DNA of 21,838 nucleotides, from assembly GCA_022839525.1 (NCBI GenBank), contig JALHET010000005.1:1-21838 (forward strand), in the 5' to 3' direction. Numbering within the stretch: the first letter of the stretch is position 1; the number at the start of each line of letters is the position of its first letter. The notes beneath the pieces were generated by a model. That model had not been told where the DNA came from and made no database searches. It worked only from the letters and a program-made list of their open reading frames with translations. The DNA comes from Lentisphaerota bacterium (GTDB taxonomy: Bacteria; Verrucomicrobiota; Kiritimatiellia; RFP12; UBA1067). Below are positions 13,569 through 21,838 of this stretch, in pieces. The translations under genes were made by a program, and so were the position numbers.

Positions 13569-15560
13569 ATGGCGGTGTTGCTGACAGTCGAGCGGAAAAC
13601 AACGAAAGCGCGGGTTTTTCTGGCTTTGGTCTATGCGGTGCTTTCCCTGGGCGGGATCACGATGGTGTGGCCGTTTCTGGTGATGTTCGCCTCGTCGCTG
13701 ACCGGGCCGTATGACTACACCCGTTTTTCGCCGGTCGTCCGCGCGCTGTGGGACAGGAACGACCGCTTCATGCGGTATATTGCGACCTGTTACCCGCGTT
13801 TCCCCTCGGAGGCTTATCCCGACGCTCCCGCGCACTGGGGGAGTTGGATCACGGTGGCGCGTGACCGGGCGGGGTGCCAAGCCTTTGCCGCCGCGCAGCT
13901 GAAGGGTCTTGATGAACCCCAGACCGCAGCACGATGGCAACGCATGGCGGCAGACTATGCGGCTTTCAATCAAGGGTACGACATCCGCAACAGCGTCTGC
14001 ACCTTCGATGCTCGCGATGTGGCCGGTTTTGTGCGAAGCTATTATGAAGAAAAGGTGCGTGCCGACGATCCGGCGGCCGACGCCAGACGGTCGGCGGCGG
14101 AACGGCGGCAGGCGGCGCTGGACAGGCTCAACCTCGAATGGCGGATCCGCTACAACTCCTTCTTCGGCATCCGCATGATGGCTCAGCAGCGCGCGCCCTT
14201 GCACCACGCGGGGTGGGACTATCCGGAAGGCGATGCCAAGATGGAGGTGTACCAGGCGTTTAAACGCGCTTATCGCGAACGGGTATTCACGCCCGGCGCG
14301 ACGGCGCAGGACTGCCCCATGACCCGTACGGTGCCTTATGAGTCGCGGCCGCTGTGGTCGGCCTATCTGCAGCGGGCGGCGGGTCAGGTGACCCCGTCGG
14401 AGGCGGCGGTCTGGGGCGCGCTGTACCCGTTGCCGCCGGATGCGCCGGCGAACGTGCGGCAGGTGTGGGAACGGTTTGTGCGCGAGGCCTATCCGCGGCG
14501 GCTGCTGCGTGTCCGCGTGACGCCGGAACTTCAGCGCGCCTATCAGGCGCATGTGCAGCGCACCTGCAAGACGTTTGGGACTTATGTCCGCCTCATGTAC
14601 GGCTCCGGCAAGCCGTGTCCGTACACGGCCTTCCCGGAGATCGTCCTTCCGGATTATGAAAACAGTACGCTCTGGCGCAACTTCATCCCTCAGGTTCCGC
14701 TTGAGAATCTGGCGATGCAGAGCGCGGAGCAGGAGTGGCAGGCGTTTCTGCTCAAGGCGTACGGTTCGGTGGAGGGGATCAACCGGGCGTACGGCTGGTC
14801 GCTCGCGCGCATCGAGGAGGCCCGGTTCCCGATCCGCGAGGCGATGGCGGTGACCTTTGCCCGGCGCGGCTGGTCGGATTTCGGCGCGGGCATGCTGGCG
14901 AACTACCGCCTGGTAGGCGAGTACCTGTTCCTGCGCGGGCGGGCATTCGGCAACACGCTGCTGCTGGTTGTCCTGTCGGTGCTGGCCACGCTGACGGTGA
15001 ACCCGCTGGCGGCGTATGCGCTGTCGCGGTTCGGGTTGCGGGCCGCCGAGAAAATCCTGCTCTTCCTGTTGGCGACGATGGCGTTTCCGGCGGCGGTGAC
15101 GGCCATTCCCGGTTTTCTGCTGATCCGCGACTTGGGGTTGCTCAACACCTTTGCCGCGCTGGTGCTGCCCACCGTGGCGAGCGGGATGTCCATCTTCATT
15201 CTCAAGGGGTTTTTCGACGGGCTGCCGCGCGAGCTGTATGAGGCGGCGGCGATCGACGGCGCGAAAGAGTGGCAGATCCTTTTCAGGATCACCCTGCCGA
15301 TGACCACGCCGATTCTTGCGGTGAACGCCCTGTCCGCCTTTGTCTATGCGTACAACAGCTGGGAGTGGGCGCTGCTGGTGTGCCAGAAGCAGAGCCACTG
15401 GACGTTGGCGGTGTGGATGTATCAGATGAGCCAGCAGTTGGGCGGCCAGCCGTGGGCGGTGATGGCGGGCTTTGTTTTGGTCTCGCTCCCCACGGCGGCC
15501 GTGTTCATCGCGTGTCAGAAAATCATTCTGCGCGGCATCGTGCTGCCGAGCATGAAATAG
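13569..15560 (+). CDS. MalG-type ABC sugar permease with a ~400-residue extracytoplasmic insert
   Basis: This 663-residue protein is more than twice the usual MalG-type length of about 280. The first membrane segment is near residues 17-45 (ALVYAVLSLGGITMVWPFLVMFASSL). Five more follow from residue 460 (GNTLLLVVLSVLATLTVNPLAAYALSRF onwards). The EAA loop that contacts the ATPase is intact (ELYEAAAIDGAKEWQILFRITLP, about 554-576). Between segments 1 and 2, where relatives have a short loop, lies a polar, aromatic-rich insert (about 46-455). Parts of it, such as WQAFLLKAYGSVEGINRAYGWSLARIEEARFP, recall the linking region of GH42-type beta-galactosidase-like proteins. By topology the insert should face the periplasm. 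No partner MalF-type permease, binding protein or ATPase is in the window. The insert may bind or process the sugar, perhaps replacing a separate binding protein. Confidence 0.85.
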   Translation: MAVLLTVERKTTKARVFLALVYAVLSLGGITMVWPFLVMFASSLTGPYDYTRFSPVVRALWDRNDRFMRYIATCYPRFPSEAYPDAPAHWGSWITVARDRAGCQAFAAAQLKGLDEPQTAARWQRMAADYAAFNQGYDIRNSVCTFDARDVAGFVRSYYEEKVRADDPAADARRSAAERRQAALDRLNLEWRIRYNSFFGIRMMAQQRAPLHHAGWDYPEGDAKMEVYQAFKRAYRERVFTPGATAQDCPMTRTVPYESRPLWSAYLQRAAGQVTPSEAAVWGALYPLPPDAPANVRQVWERFVREAYPRRLLRVRVTPELQRAYQAHVQRTCKTFGTYVRLMYGSGKPCPYTAFPEIVLPDYENSTLWRNFIPQVPLENLAMQSAEQEWQAFLLKAYGSVEGINRAYGWSLARIEEARFPIREAMAVTFARRGWSDFGAGMLANYRLVGEYLFLRGRAFGNTLLLVVLSVLATLTVNPLAAYALSRFGLRAAEKILLFLLATMAFPAAVTAIPGFLLIRDLGLLNTFAALVLPTVASGMSIFILKGFFDGLPRELYEAAAIDGAKEWQILFRITLPMTTPILAVNALSAFVYAYNSWEWALLVCQKQSHWTLAVWMYQMSQQLGGQPWAVMAGFVLVSLPTAAVFIACQKIILRGIVLPSMK

Positions 15561-15675
15561 CCCCTTTGCGACCGGCAGCTTTTGTTTTTTTGGCGCGGAT
15601 AATGTACACATTTTAAAGGGCTGTTTACAAGACGCGGCAAACGGGGATGCGTATGATACCGCTGTACCCTAAAAC

Positions 15676-15681
15676 AGGAGG
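15676..15681 (+). promoter_or_regulatory. Strong ribosome binding site of the cupin gene
   Basis: AGGAGG stands six bases before the ATG at 15688, the best Shine-Dalgarno match in the window. It fixes the start and suggests efficient translation. The 127-base gap before it contains no clear terminator or promoter; a lone TATGAT at 15652-15657 has no -35 partner at proper spacing. Confidence 0.65.
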
Positions 15682-15687
15682 CATAGA

Positions 15688-16947
15688 ATGAACGTGCGGT
15701 CTGTGAAAGATCTGAAAACGGTGAGCGCCAACGTGCGCGGTTTGGCTGACGCGGCGCTGAATCAGGGCAAGGGCGTGTTGCGGTTGACGCCGAACTGGGT
15801 GCCCCGCTCCTTCTGCTATCCCGGGCGCAGGATCAAGCTGCACCCGGACGATCTGTTCGCTTTCGGGCTCAACCGCGGCGGCATCGACGAGCGCTGGTTC
15901 GGCTCCACCACCGAGGCCGCCAATGAAGGGCGCGTGCCGGACGAGGGTCTCAGCTACGTGATCTTTGAGAACAGGCGGGCGCTGCTGCGCGACGTGGTGG
16001 ACGAGCTCGGCGCAAGCGCGGTCGGCGCGAAAATCTGGAAGAAATACCGCCGCTGGCCGGTCTACAGCAAGTTCTTCGATAACCTCGGGCCGTTGCCGCA
16101 CCACCTGCACCAGGACGACACGCTCGCCAAACTGGTGGGGCAGGAAGGCAAGCCGGAAGCATATTACTTTCCGCCACAGAACAACAACCTCGGCGCGCGT
16201 TTCCCCTACACCTTCTTCGGCCTTGTTCCCGGCACCACCAAGGCGGACATCATCACGTGCCTCGAACGCTGGAACACGGGAGACAACGGCATCACCGACA
16301 TCGCGCCGGCCTACCGCCTGAAGGTCGGCACCGGCTGGTTTGTGCCGCCGAACGTGCTGCACGCGCCGGGCTCGCTCTGCACCTACGAGCCGCAGTGGGG
16401 CTCGGACGTGTTCGCGATGTTCCAGAACCTCGTGGATCAGAACTACGTCCCGTGGTCGCTGCTGGTTAAGGATGTGCCCAAGGCGAAGCAGCACGATCTG
16501 GACTTCATCGCGGGCATGGTCGATCTCAAGGAGAACACGGATCCGAACTTCTACAAGAACCACTTCCTCGAGCCGGTGCTGGCGGGCGGCGCGGTGAAAG
16601 AGGGCTATCTGGACTACTGGATCTGCTACGGCCGCGTCAAGGGCTGGCAGTGCGTCACCGCGAAGCGGCTGACCGTCCTGCCCGGCGCGCGCTGCACGGT
16701 CAAGGACAACGGCGCTTACTGCCTGATCACGGTGCAGGGCAGGGGCACCATCAACGGGCTGCCCCTCTCCAGCCCCAACATGATCCGTTTCCATGACATC
16801 ACGGACGACGAGTTTTTTGTGGTGCACGATGCGGCGCGGGCGGGCGTCACCTACGTGAATGCCTCGCAGAGCGAGCCGCTGGAAATCCTGCGCTACTTCG
16901 GTCCCGAAGTGAATCCGGACGCGCCGGAGATCGGCCAGCAGGGCTGA
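15688..16947 (+). CDS. Cupin protein resembling class I mannose-6-phosphate isomerase
   Basis: This 419-residue cytoplasmic protein has no signal peptide. A double-stranded beta-helix (cupin) core carries PHHLHQDD (about 136-143) and KPEAYYF (about 154-160). These sit where phosphomannose isomerases have the metal ligands QxH and E (GKTEAWY). GWFVPPNVLHAPGS (about 215-228) corresponds to the later histidine motif. A second cupin-like domain fills the C-terminal third (VLPGARCTVKDNGAYCLITVQGRGTINGLPL). Type I isomerases interconvert mannose-6-phosphate and fructose-6-phosphate using zinc. Here the flanking sequence differs enough that a different sugar or sugar acid is likely. It opens the catabolic run of cupin, TIM barrel, oxidoreductase and enolase-family enzyme. 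A MITE-like repeat separates it from the next gene. Confidence 0.7.
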   Translation: MNVRSVKDLKTVSANVRGLADAALNQGKGVLRLTPNWVPRSFCYPGRRIKLHPDDLFAFGLNRGGIDERWFGSTTEAANEGRVPDEGLSYVIFENRRALLRDVVDELGASAVGAKIWKKYRRWPVYSKFFDNLGPLPHHLHQDDTLAKLVGQEGKPEAYYFPPQNNNLGARFPYTFFGLVPGTTKADIITCLERWNTGDNGITDIAPAYRLKVGTGWFVPPNVLHAPGSLCTYEPQWGSDVFAMFQNLVDQNYVPWSLLVKDVPKAKQHDLDFIAGMVDLKENTDPNFYKNHFLEPVLAGGAVKEGYLDYWICYGRVKGWQCVTAKRLTVLPGARCTVKDNGAYCLITVQGRGTINGLPLSSPNMIRFHDITDDEFFVVHDAARAGVTYVNASQSEPLEILRYFGPEVNPDAPEIGQQG

Positions 16948-16953
16948 ACCTAA

Positions 16954-17031
16954 TCTCACACAAAGGCACAAAGGACACAACGTTTTTTGACAGATCAATC
17001 ATCTTCGTGCCCTTCGTGTCTCCGTGTGAGA
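16954..17031. repeat. MITE-like dispersed inverted repeat
   Basis: TCTCACACAAAGGCACAAAG and following bases (16954-16982) are mirrored by an arm at 17003-17031 ending GTGTGAGA. The outer 8 bp pair perfectly, and 22 of the 29 arm positions match. Five of the seven mismatches would be G-U pairs in minus-strand RNA. CACAAAGGCACAAAGG/CTTCGTGTCTCCGTGTGAG-type elements are scattered through many environmental bacterial genomes. It separates the cupin stop from the TIM-barrel ribosome site. Confidence 0.7.
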
Positions 17032-17059
17032 AACAATCTGCTTAAGAAAGGATAACGCT

Positions 17060-18094
17060 ATGTCCAATACTTTTCCGAAACTGCACAATGCCGCTTGGCC
17101 GGGTGTCGTGGGCAAAGGTTCCGGCACTCCGGAGCCGGCCATCAGCCTGCAAACCATGATCGACCTGACCGCCGCCGCCGAAGCGGACGGCGTGAAGTTC
17201 GACGGGATCGACCTCTTCCTGTGCGCACCGCATGTGGACATCGATTCGGCGGACGAGGATCTCAAGCGCCTCGCGGACACCCTGACTGCCAAGGGGCTCG
17301 CCATCGGTTCGCTGGTCGCGCCCGTTTGGAGCGGCTGCGCCTTTGGCGACGCGGAGAAACGCGGCCACTGGCTGGAACAGGTGCGCAAAGCGTGCCGCAT
17401 CGGGCAGAAGCTGCGCGAGTTGGGCGTACGCCCCTCGGGCGTGATCCGGATCGACTCCTCGGGCAGCGTCGCCGAGTGGGCCAAAGACCCCGTCGGCAAC
17501 ACGCGGATGATCATCGGCTCCTTCACGCAAGCGTGCGACATCGCGGAGGACGCTGGCGAATGGCTGGCCGCCGAGGGCGAGATCTGCTGGGGCGGGATGC
17601 ATTCATGGCGCGCCATGCTCGATGTGCTCGAAGGCGTGGACCGTCCCAAGACCTTGGGTTTCCAGGCTGACTTGGCGCACACGATGCTCTACCTGCTCGG
17701 CTACAATGCGCCCGAAGCGCGCATCCTGCCGGAGGATTTCAACTGGTCCGACACCGCGACCTTCCGCGCCGCCTACACGAAGCTCGCCACTGCTCTGCGG
17801 CCGTGGACGATCGACTTCCATGTGGCACAGAACGACGCCACGGTCAAGGGTCAGGGCTCGCACGACAAGACCGGCCGCCACTGTCTGCCGGACGACCCCA
17901 ACGGCAAGCTGGACATCGTCTGGTGTGCGGGCCAATGGCTGCGCGATGAGGACGGCGAACTGACGCAGACGATCCGCCACATCTGCTGGGACGGCTGCAT
18001 GTTCACGAACGAGGTGATGATGAAGCCCGGAACGTGGAATTCCATTCTGGCCGCAATGATCAAGGTGCGCGACGCGCATGGCTGGGCAGAATGA
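17060..18094 (+). CDS. Sugar phosphate isomerase/epimerase-like TIM-barrel protein
   Basis: This 344-residue cytoplasmic protein belongs to the xylose-isomerase-like (AP endonuclease 2) TIM-barrel superfamily. Likely metal-site residues are the glutamate in EGEICWGG (about 172), the aspartate and histidine in FQADLAHT (about 200-207) and the histidine in DFHVAQND (about 250-257). The family includes isomerases, epimerases and the catalytic subunits of enzymes that eliminate 3-keto-glycosides, so the exact reaction cannot be read from sequence alone. AAGG about eight bases before the ATG supports the start. The downstream oxidoreductase gene begins 56 bases later, and this pairing is frequent in sugar or inositol catabolic loci. 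The MITE-like repeat immediately upstream could alter its expression relative to the cupin gene. Confidence 0.82.
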   Translation: MSNTFPKLHNAAWPGVVGKGSGTPEPAISLQTMIDLTAAAEADGVKFDGIDLFLCAPHVDIDSADEDLKRLADTLTAKGLAIGSLVAPVWSGCAFGDAEKRGHWLEQVRKACRIGQKLRELGVRPSGVIRIDSSGSVAEWAKDPVGNTRMIIGSFTQACDIAEDAGEWLAAEGEICWGGMHSWRAMLDVLEGVDRPKTLGFQADLAHTMLYLLGYNAPEARILPEDFNWSDTATFRAAYTKLATALRPWTIDFHVAQNDATVKGQGSHDKTGRHCLPDDPNGKLDIVWCAGQWLRDEDGELTQTIRHICWDGCMFTNEVMMKPGTWNSILAAMIKVRDAHGWAE

Positions 18095-18150
18095 AGTGAC
18101 ATACCGGTTCATTCGATTTGAATGGTTTTCTTGAAAAGGAACACACAGGA

Positions 18151-19293
<1,143 letters not shown>

Positions 19294-19306
19294 AGAGGAT
19301 TCGCGC

Positions 19307-20635
19307 ATGTCCGTAAAAACCGATCCGTCATCGCTCAGAATCACCGACGTGCGTTTCGCCGACATCGACGGCGCGCCCAAGCGCTGCACGCTCGTCAAGG
19401 TTTACACCAACCGGGGGCTGATTGGCTACGGCGAGGTGCGCGACGCCTCCAGCCGCACCTATGCGGCTCTGCTTAAGAGCCGCATCCTCGGCGAGAACCC
19501 CTGCAACGTCGAAAAAATTTTCCGACGCATCAAGCAGTTCGGCGGGCACTCGCGTCAGGCCGGCGGCGTGTGCGGCATCGAGGTGGCGCTCTGGGATCTT
19601 GCGGGCAAGGCGTGGGGCGTGCCTGTGTGGCAGCTCCTCGGCGGCAAGTTCCGCGACACGGTGCGCATCTATTGCGACACCGATTCCGAAGGCGGAGGCC
19701 GCGACATGGGCCGCGCCCTGAAAGTGCGCATGGCGCAGGGCTTCACCTACCTCAAGATGGATCTCGGCATCGAGCTGCTTATGGACAAGCCCGGCTGCCT
19801 CAGCGCGCCCGGCGGTTTCCTTGAGACCATGCGGCACTACAAGAAGACCGTCTTCAGCACGCCGCACGGCTCGATCGACCCGTGCGCCATGCGCGGCGAG
19901 GCCTATGAGCTGTTCAGTACCGCCCATCCCTTCACCGGCATCAACATCACCGAAAAGGGTCTCGACTTCCTCGAGAAGTACATGGCCGACGTGCGAGCCG
20001 AAATCGGCTACGAGATCCCGCTGGCGATCGACCACCTCGGGCACATCCCGCTGGAGGACTGCATCAAGCTGGCCCGGCGATTGGAGAAATTCAACCTCGG
20101 CTGGATGGAAGACCCCGTGCCGTGGCAAATGACCGGGCAGTATGTCCGCCTCGCGCAGTCCACCACCACGCCCATCGGCACCGGCGAGGACATCTATCTT
20201 AAAGAGAATTTTCTGCCGCTGCTGAAGTCCGGCGCCCTTGCGGTGGTTCATCCCGACGTGCTCACCGCCGGCGGTATTATGGAGACCAAGAAAATCGGCG
20301 ATCTGGCCGAGGATCACGGCGTCGCGATGGCCATCCACATGGCCGAGAGCCCGGTCGCCTGCATGGCTGCCGTGCATGTGGCCGCCGCCACGCGGAACTT
20401 CACCGCGCTGGAGGTTCACTCCGTCGACGTGCCGTGGTGGGAAGAACTCGTGACCGGCCTGCCCAAGCCTCTCATCAAGGATGGTTTTATCGCCGTGCCC
20501 AACGCGCCCGGTCTCGGCATCGAGGCGCTCAACGAGGCGCTTATCAAAGAGAAAAGCCACCCGCAGTTCCCCGAGCCTTGGGCTCCCACTGACCAGTGGG
20601 ACAGCGAGTGGGCCAATGACCGCCAGTGGAGCTAA
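19307..20635 (+). CDS. Enolase-superfamily mandelate racemase/muconate lactonizing enzyme-like protein
   Basis: This 442-residue enzyme has the enolase-superfamily capping domain (RFADIDGAPKRCTLVKVYTNRGLIGYGE) and barrel. Visible active-site candidates are the lysine in YLKMDLG (about 147-153), metal ligands in AIDHLGH (Asp near 241), WMEDPVPW (Glu near 267) and GTGEDIYL (Glu near 293), and the histidine in AIHMAESP (near 343). Such enzymes remove a proton beside a carboxylate, and many dehydrate sugar acids. The lysine-to-first-aspartate distance is about 90 residues rather than about 30, because of an extra segment around MDKPGCLSAPGGF to HPFTGINITEKG. That feature marks a subgroup seen in environmental bacteria. 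The ATG at 19307 follows GAGAGGA by eight bases; the longer frame from 19217 overlaps the oxidoreductase and was not used. A sugar-acid dehydratase role is inferred. Confidence 0.88.
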   Translation: MSVKTDPSSLRITDVRFADIDGAPKRCTLVKVYTNRGLIGYGEVRDASSRTYAALLKSRILGENPCNVEKIFRRIKQFGGHSRQAGGVCGIEVALWDLAGKAWGVPVWQLLGGKFRDTVRIYCDTDSEGGGRDMGRALKVRMAQGFTYLKMDLGIELLMDKPGCLSAPGGFLETMRHYKKTVFSTPHGSIDPCAMRGEAYELFSTAHPFTGINITEKGLDFLEKYMADVRAEIGYEIPLAIDHLGHIPLEDCIKLARRLEKFNLGWMEDPVPWQMTGQYVRLAQSTTTPIGTGEDIYLKENFLPLLKSGALAVVHPDVLTAGGIMETKKIGDLAEDHGVAMAIHMAESPVACMAAVHVAAATRNFTALEVHSVDVPWWEELVTGLPKPLIKDGFIAVPNAPGLGIEALNEALIKEKSHPQFPEPWAPTDQWDSEWANDRQWS

Positions 20636-20675
20636 TGGCGCTCAGGCCACCGCCTGTGCCACTTCCTTGTCCACC

Positions 20676-21838
20676 TCATTTGGGCTTCGAACGGTCGCGG
20701 TACAGCGTCTCATAATTCCCGCTCGGGTGGTGAACCGGCCAACTGGCACGCAAGGCGTCCCGGTAGAGCCCCATCTCCGTGAACGGCAGCGGCTCGAACA
20801 GGCAGTCAGCCCGCACCGGCGCGTCGGGCTTCAGCCGGAAATCGCCGCCGTCCGGGTCGAAGAAGCCCGGGTCGCCCTTCTCCCAGTTCCGCTCGATGCG
20901 GGCGTAACGCAGCGTTACGGGGCTGCCGTAGATGAATTTCCCGCATTCGATGGCAACGTTCCGGGCCGCCACGTTCCCCCGCACGAGCAGCGTCAGGTCT
21001 TCCGTTTTCGGTTTGATGGTGGCCAGCCGCGGATAGCGGACGCTCCAGGGGGGCTCGGTCACCTTCATTTTGGCCATGTACGCGTCGATACCTTTGAAGG
21101 CTTTTTGATAGACCCACGAGCGGTCGACCATGTTGATGCCGGCGCGGCAACGGTGGAACACGTTGTTCTCGACGATGTCATCGCTCCCGCCGAAGAAAAC
21201 CGCACCGGCATCCACGTCGATGCGCGAGAACACGTTGCCGTACACGGTCACGCCGCCGTTGACGTTGTCGATGTAGATCCCCATGTGGCACACGCAATGG
21301 AACTCCCCCAACGTCTCGTTGTGCGGCTGATGGTGCCAGTAGTTGTGGCGCACGACATTCCCGCGTTCGGCCAGGGCCGCCGCATTGCCGTACATGTACC
21401 AGGCGCCGGCGTCGCCGGCCTCGTGCGTGACGTCGTGGATCTCGTTGTATTCGGTCACATGGTCATTGCCGTTGAGCAGAAAGGCCTGGTGCGGCGCGTC
21501 ATGGATCAGGTTGTGCGACATTCGGGTTCCCACGCCCTTCACCCCGATCGCCGGCTGATAGGCGCCGCGGTTCCAGTGGGCATAGTGGTGAATGTGGCAG
21601 TTTTCGACCAGATGCCCGGAAGGGGTCAGCGTGGGCAAATCCCCGCCCGTCAGCATGATCCCCGCGTTGCCCAGATAGGCGAGGTCGCACCCGACAAGCT
21701 CATGGCCGCACCCGCCGTCAACGACCGCGCCGGTACACCCCATGTCCCGGATAACGCAGCCGGCCAGCAGCACGTTCTCCCCCCCCTTGACAACCACGCC
21801 ATGCTGGCGCCCCGCCTCGATGGCGACGCCGCGCAGGA
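20676..21838 (-). CDS. Right-handed parallel beta-helix protein, 5'-truncated by the window edge
   Basis: The frame stays open to the right edge of the window, so the N-terminus, including any signal peptide, is missing. GTG at 21797 is internal: the frame upstream reads LRGVAIEAGRQHGVVVKGG. The 387 visible codons show the regular short turns of a beta-helix, with repeated asparagines and histidines. Examples are VLLAGCVIRDMG, HLVENCHIHHY, RMSHNLIHDA, VTEYNEIHDVTHEAGDAGAWYMYG, NVVRHNYWHHQPHN, VTVYGNVFSRI and DIVENNVFHRC. This matches the right-handed beta-helix family (PF13229/NosD-like) that includes polysaccharide lyases and related carbohydrate enzymes. The tail FDPDGGDFRLKPDAPVRADCLFEP is common in such proteins from PVC bacteria. 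It converges with the enolase-family gene, with 40 bases between stops and no clear terminator. A glycan-degrading role is inferred. Confidence 0.85.
   Translation of the reverse strand, partial: LRGVAIEAGRQHGVVVKGGENVLLAGCVIRDMGCTGAVVDGGCGHELVGCDLAYLGNAGIMLTGGDLPTLTPSGHLVENCHIHHYAHWNRGAYQPAIGVKGVGTRMSHNLIHDAPHQAFLLNGNDHVTEYNEIHDVTHEAGDAGAWYMYGNAAALAERGNVVRHNYWHHQPHNETLGEFHCVCHMGIYIDNVNGGVTVYGNVFSRIDVDAGAVFFGGSDDIVENNVFHRCRAGINMVDRSWVYQKAFKGIDAYMAKMKVTEPPWSVRYPRLATIKPKTEDLTLLVRGNVAARNVAIECGKFIYGSPVTLRYARIERNWEKGDPGFFDPDGGDFRLKPDAPVRADCLFEPLPFTEMGLYRDALRASWPVHHPSGNYETLYRDRSKPK

Noticed and set aside
12594..15611. A minus-strand open frame of 1005 codons opposite the UbiA and permease genes
   Set aside because: Its product is an arginine-, histidine- and glutamine-rich string without domains or a start context, while the plus strand carries recognisable UbiA and permease motifs. 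It is a GC-bias shadow.
15629..15657. Promoter before the cupin gene (TTTACA near 15624 with TATGAT at 15652)
   Set aside because: The spacer is 22 bases, too long for a standard promoter.

Overview
The window is GC-rich (about 60% by eye), dense with genes, and looks like a chromosomal piece from a Kiritimatiellota-type bacterium (PVC group). That placement is an inference from gene content: a SUMF1-fold protein with the N-terminal VRQRWPWSRLVDI segment, a secreted protein built on autotransporter-associated beta-strand repeats, DUF4838 and DUF1080 (3-keto-disaccharide hydrolase) proteins, and many exported sugar-related proteins. No rRNA, tRNA, CRISPR array, transposase or phage gene was recognised.

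Layout. At 2-1489 is the 3' part of a short-form alanyl-tRNA synthetase. At 1507-5406, on the minus strand, are two exported proteins: a small surface-repeat protein and a 1029-residue protein made of two tandem copies of a ~500-residue unit. The 430-base gap at 5407-5836 holds a terminator-like hairpin, a near-consensus promoter and a signal-peptide-like mini-ORF. At 5837-9146 (plus strand) are a SUMF1-like gene broken by a one-base frameshift and a secreted DUF4838 protein. At 9335-10971 (minus strand) are a DUF1080 lipoprotein, a scar of an internally deleted glycerol-kinase gene, and a tandem winged-helix regulator whose promoter carries a palindrome. The 577-base gap at 11008-11584 contains several hairpins and a second copy of that palindrome. 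At 11585-15560 (plus strand) is a tight run of three genes: a secreted DUF1080 protein, a UbiA-family (EboC-like) membrane protein, and an ABC sugar permease with a ~400-residue insert. At 15688-20635 (plus strand) is a sugar-catabolism set: a cupin resembling mannose-6-phosphate isomerase, a xylose-isomerase-like TIM barrel, a Gfo/Idh/MocA oxidoreductase and an enolase-superfamily enzyme. A MITE-like inverted repeat lies between the first two. A partial right-handed beta-helix protein on the minus strand runs off the right edge.

How it may work together (inference). The beta-helix, DUF4838 and DUF1080 proteins would act outside the cytoplasmic membrane on glycans. The permease would import released sugars or sugar acids. 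The Gfo/Idh, TIM-barrel, cupin and enolase-family enzymes would carry out oxidation, isomerisation or elimination, and dehydration. The shared palindrome suggests that the tandem winged-helix regulator controls both itself and the DUF1080-UbiA-permease run. The features most worth following up are that regulator-operator pair, the giant permease insert, the glycerol-kinase scar and the frameshifted SUMF1 gene.
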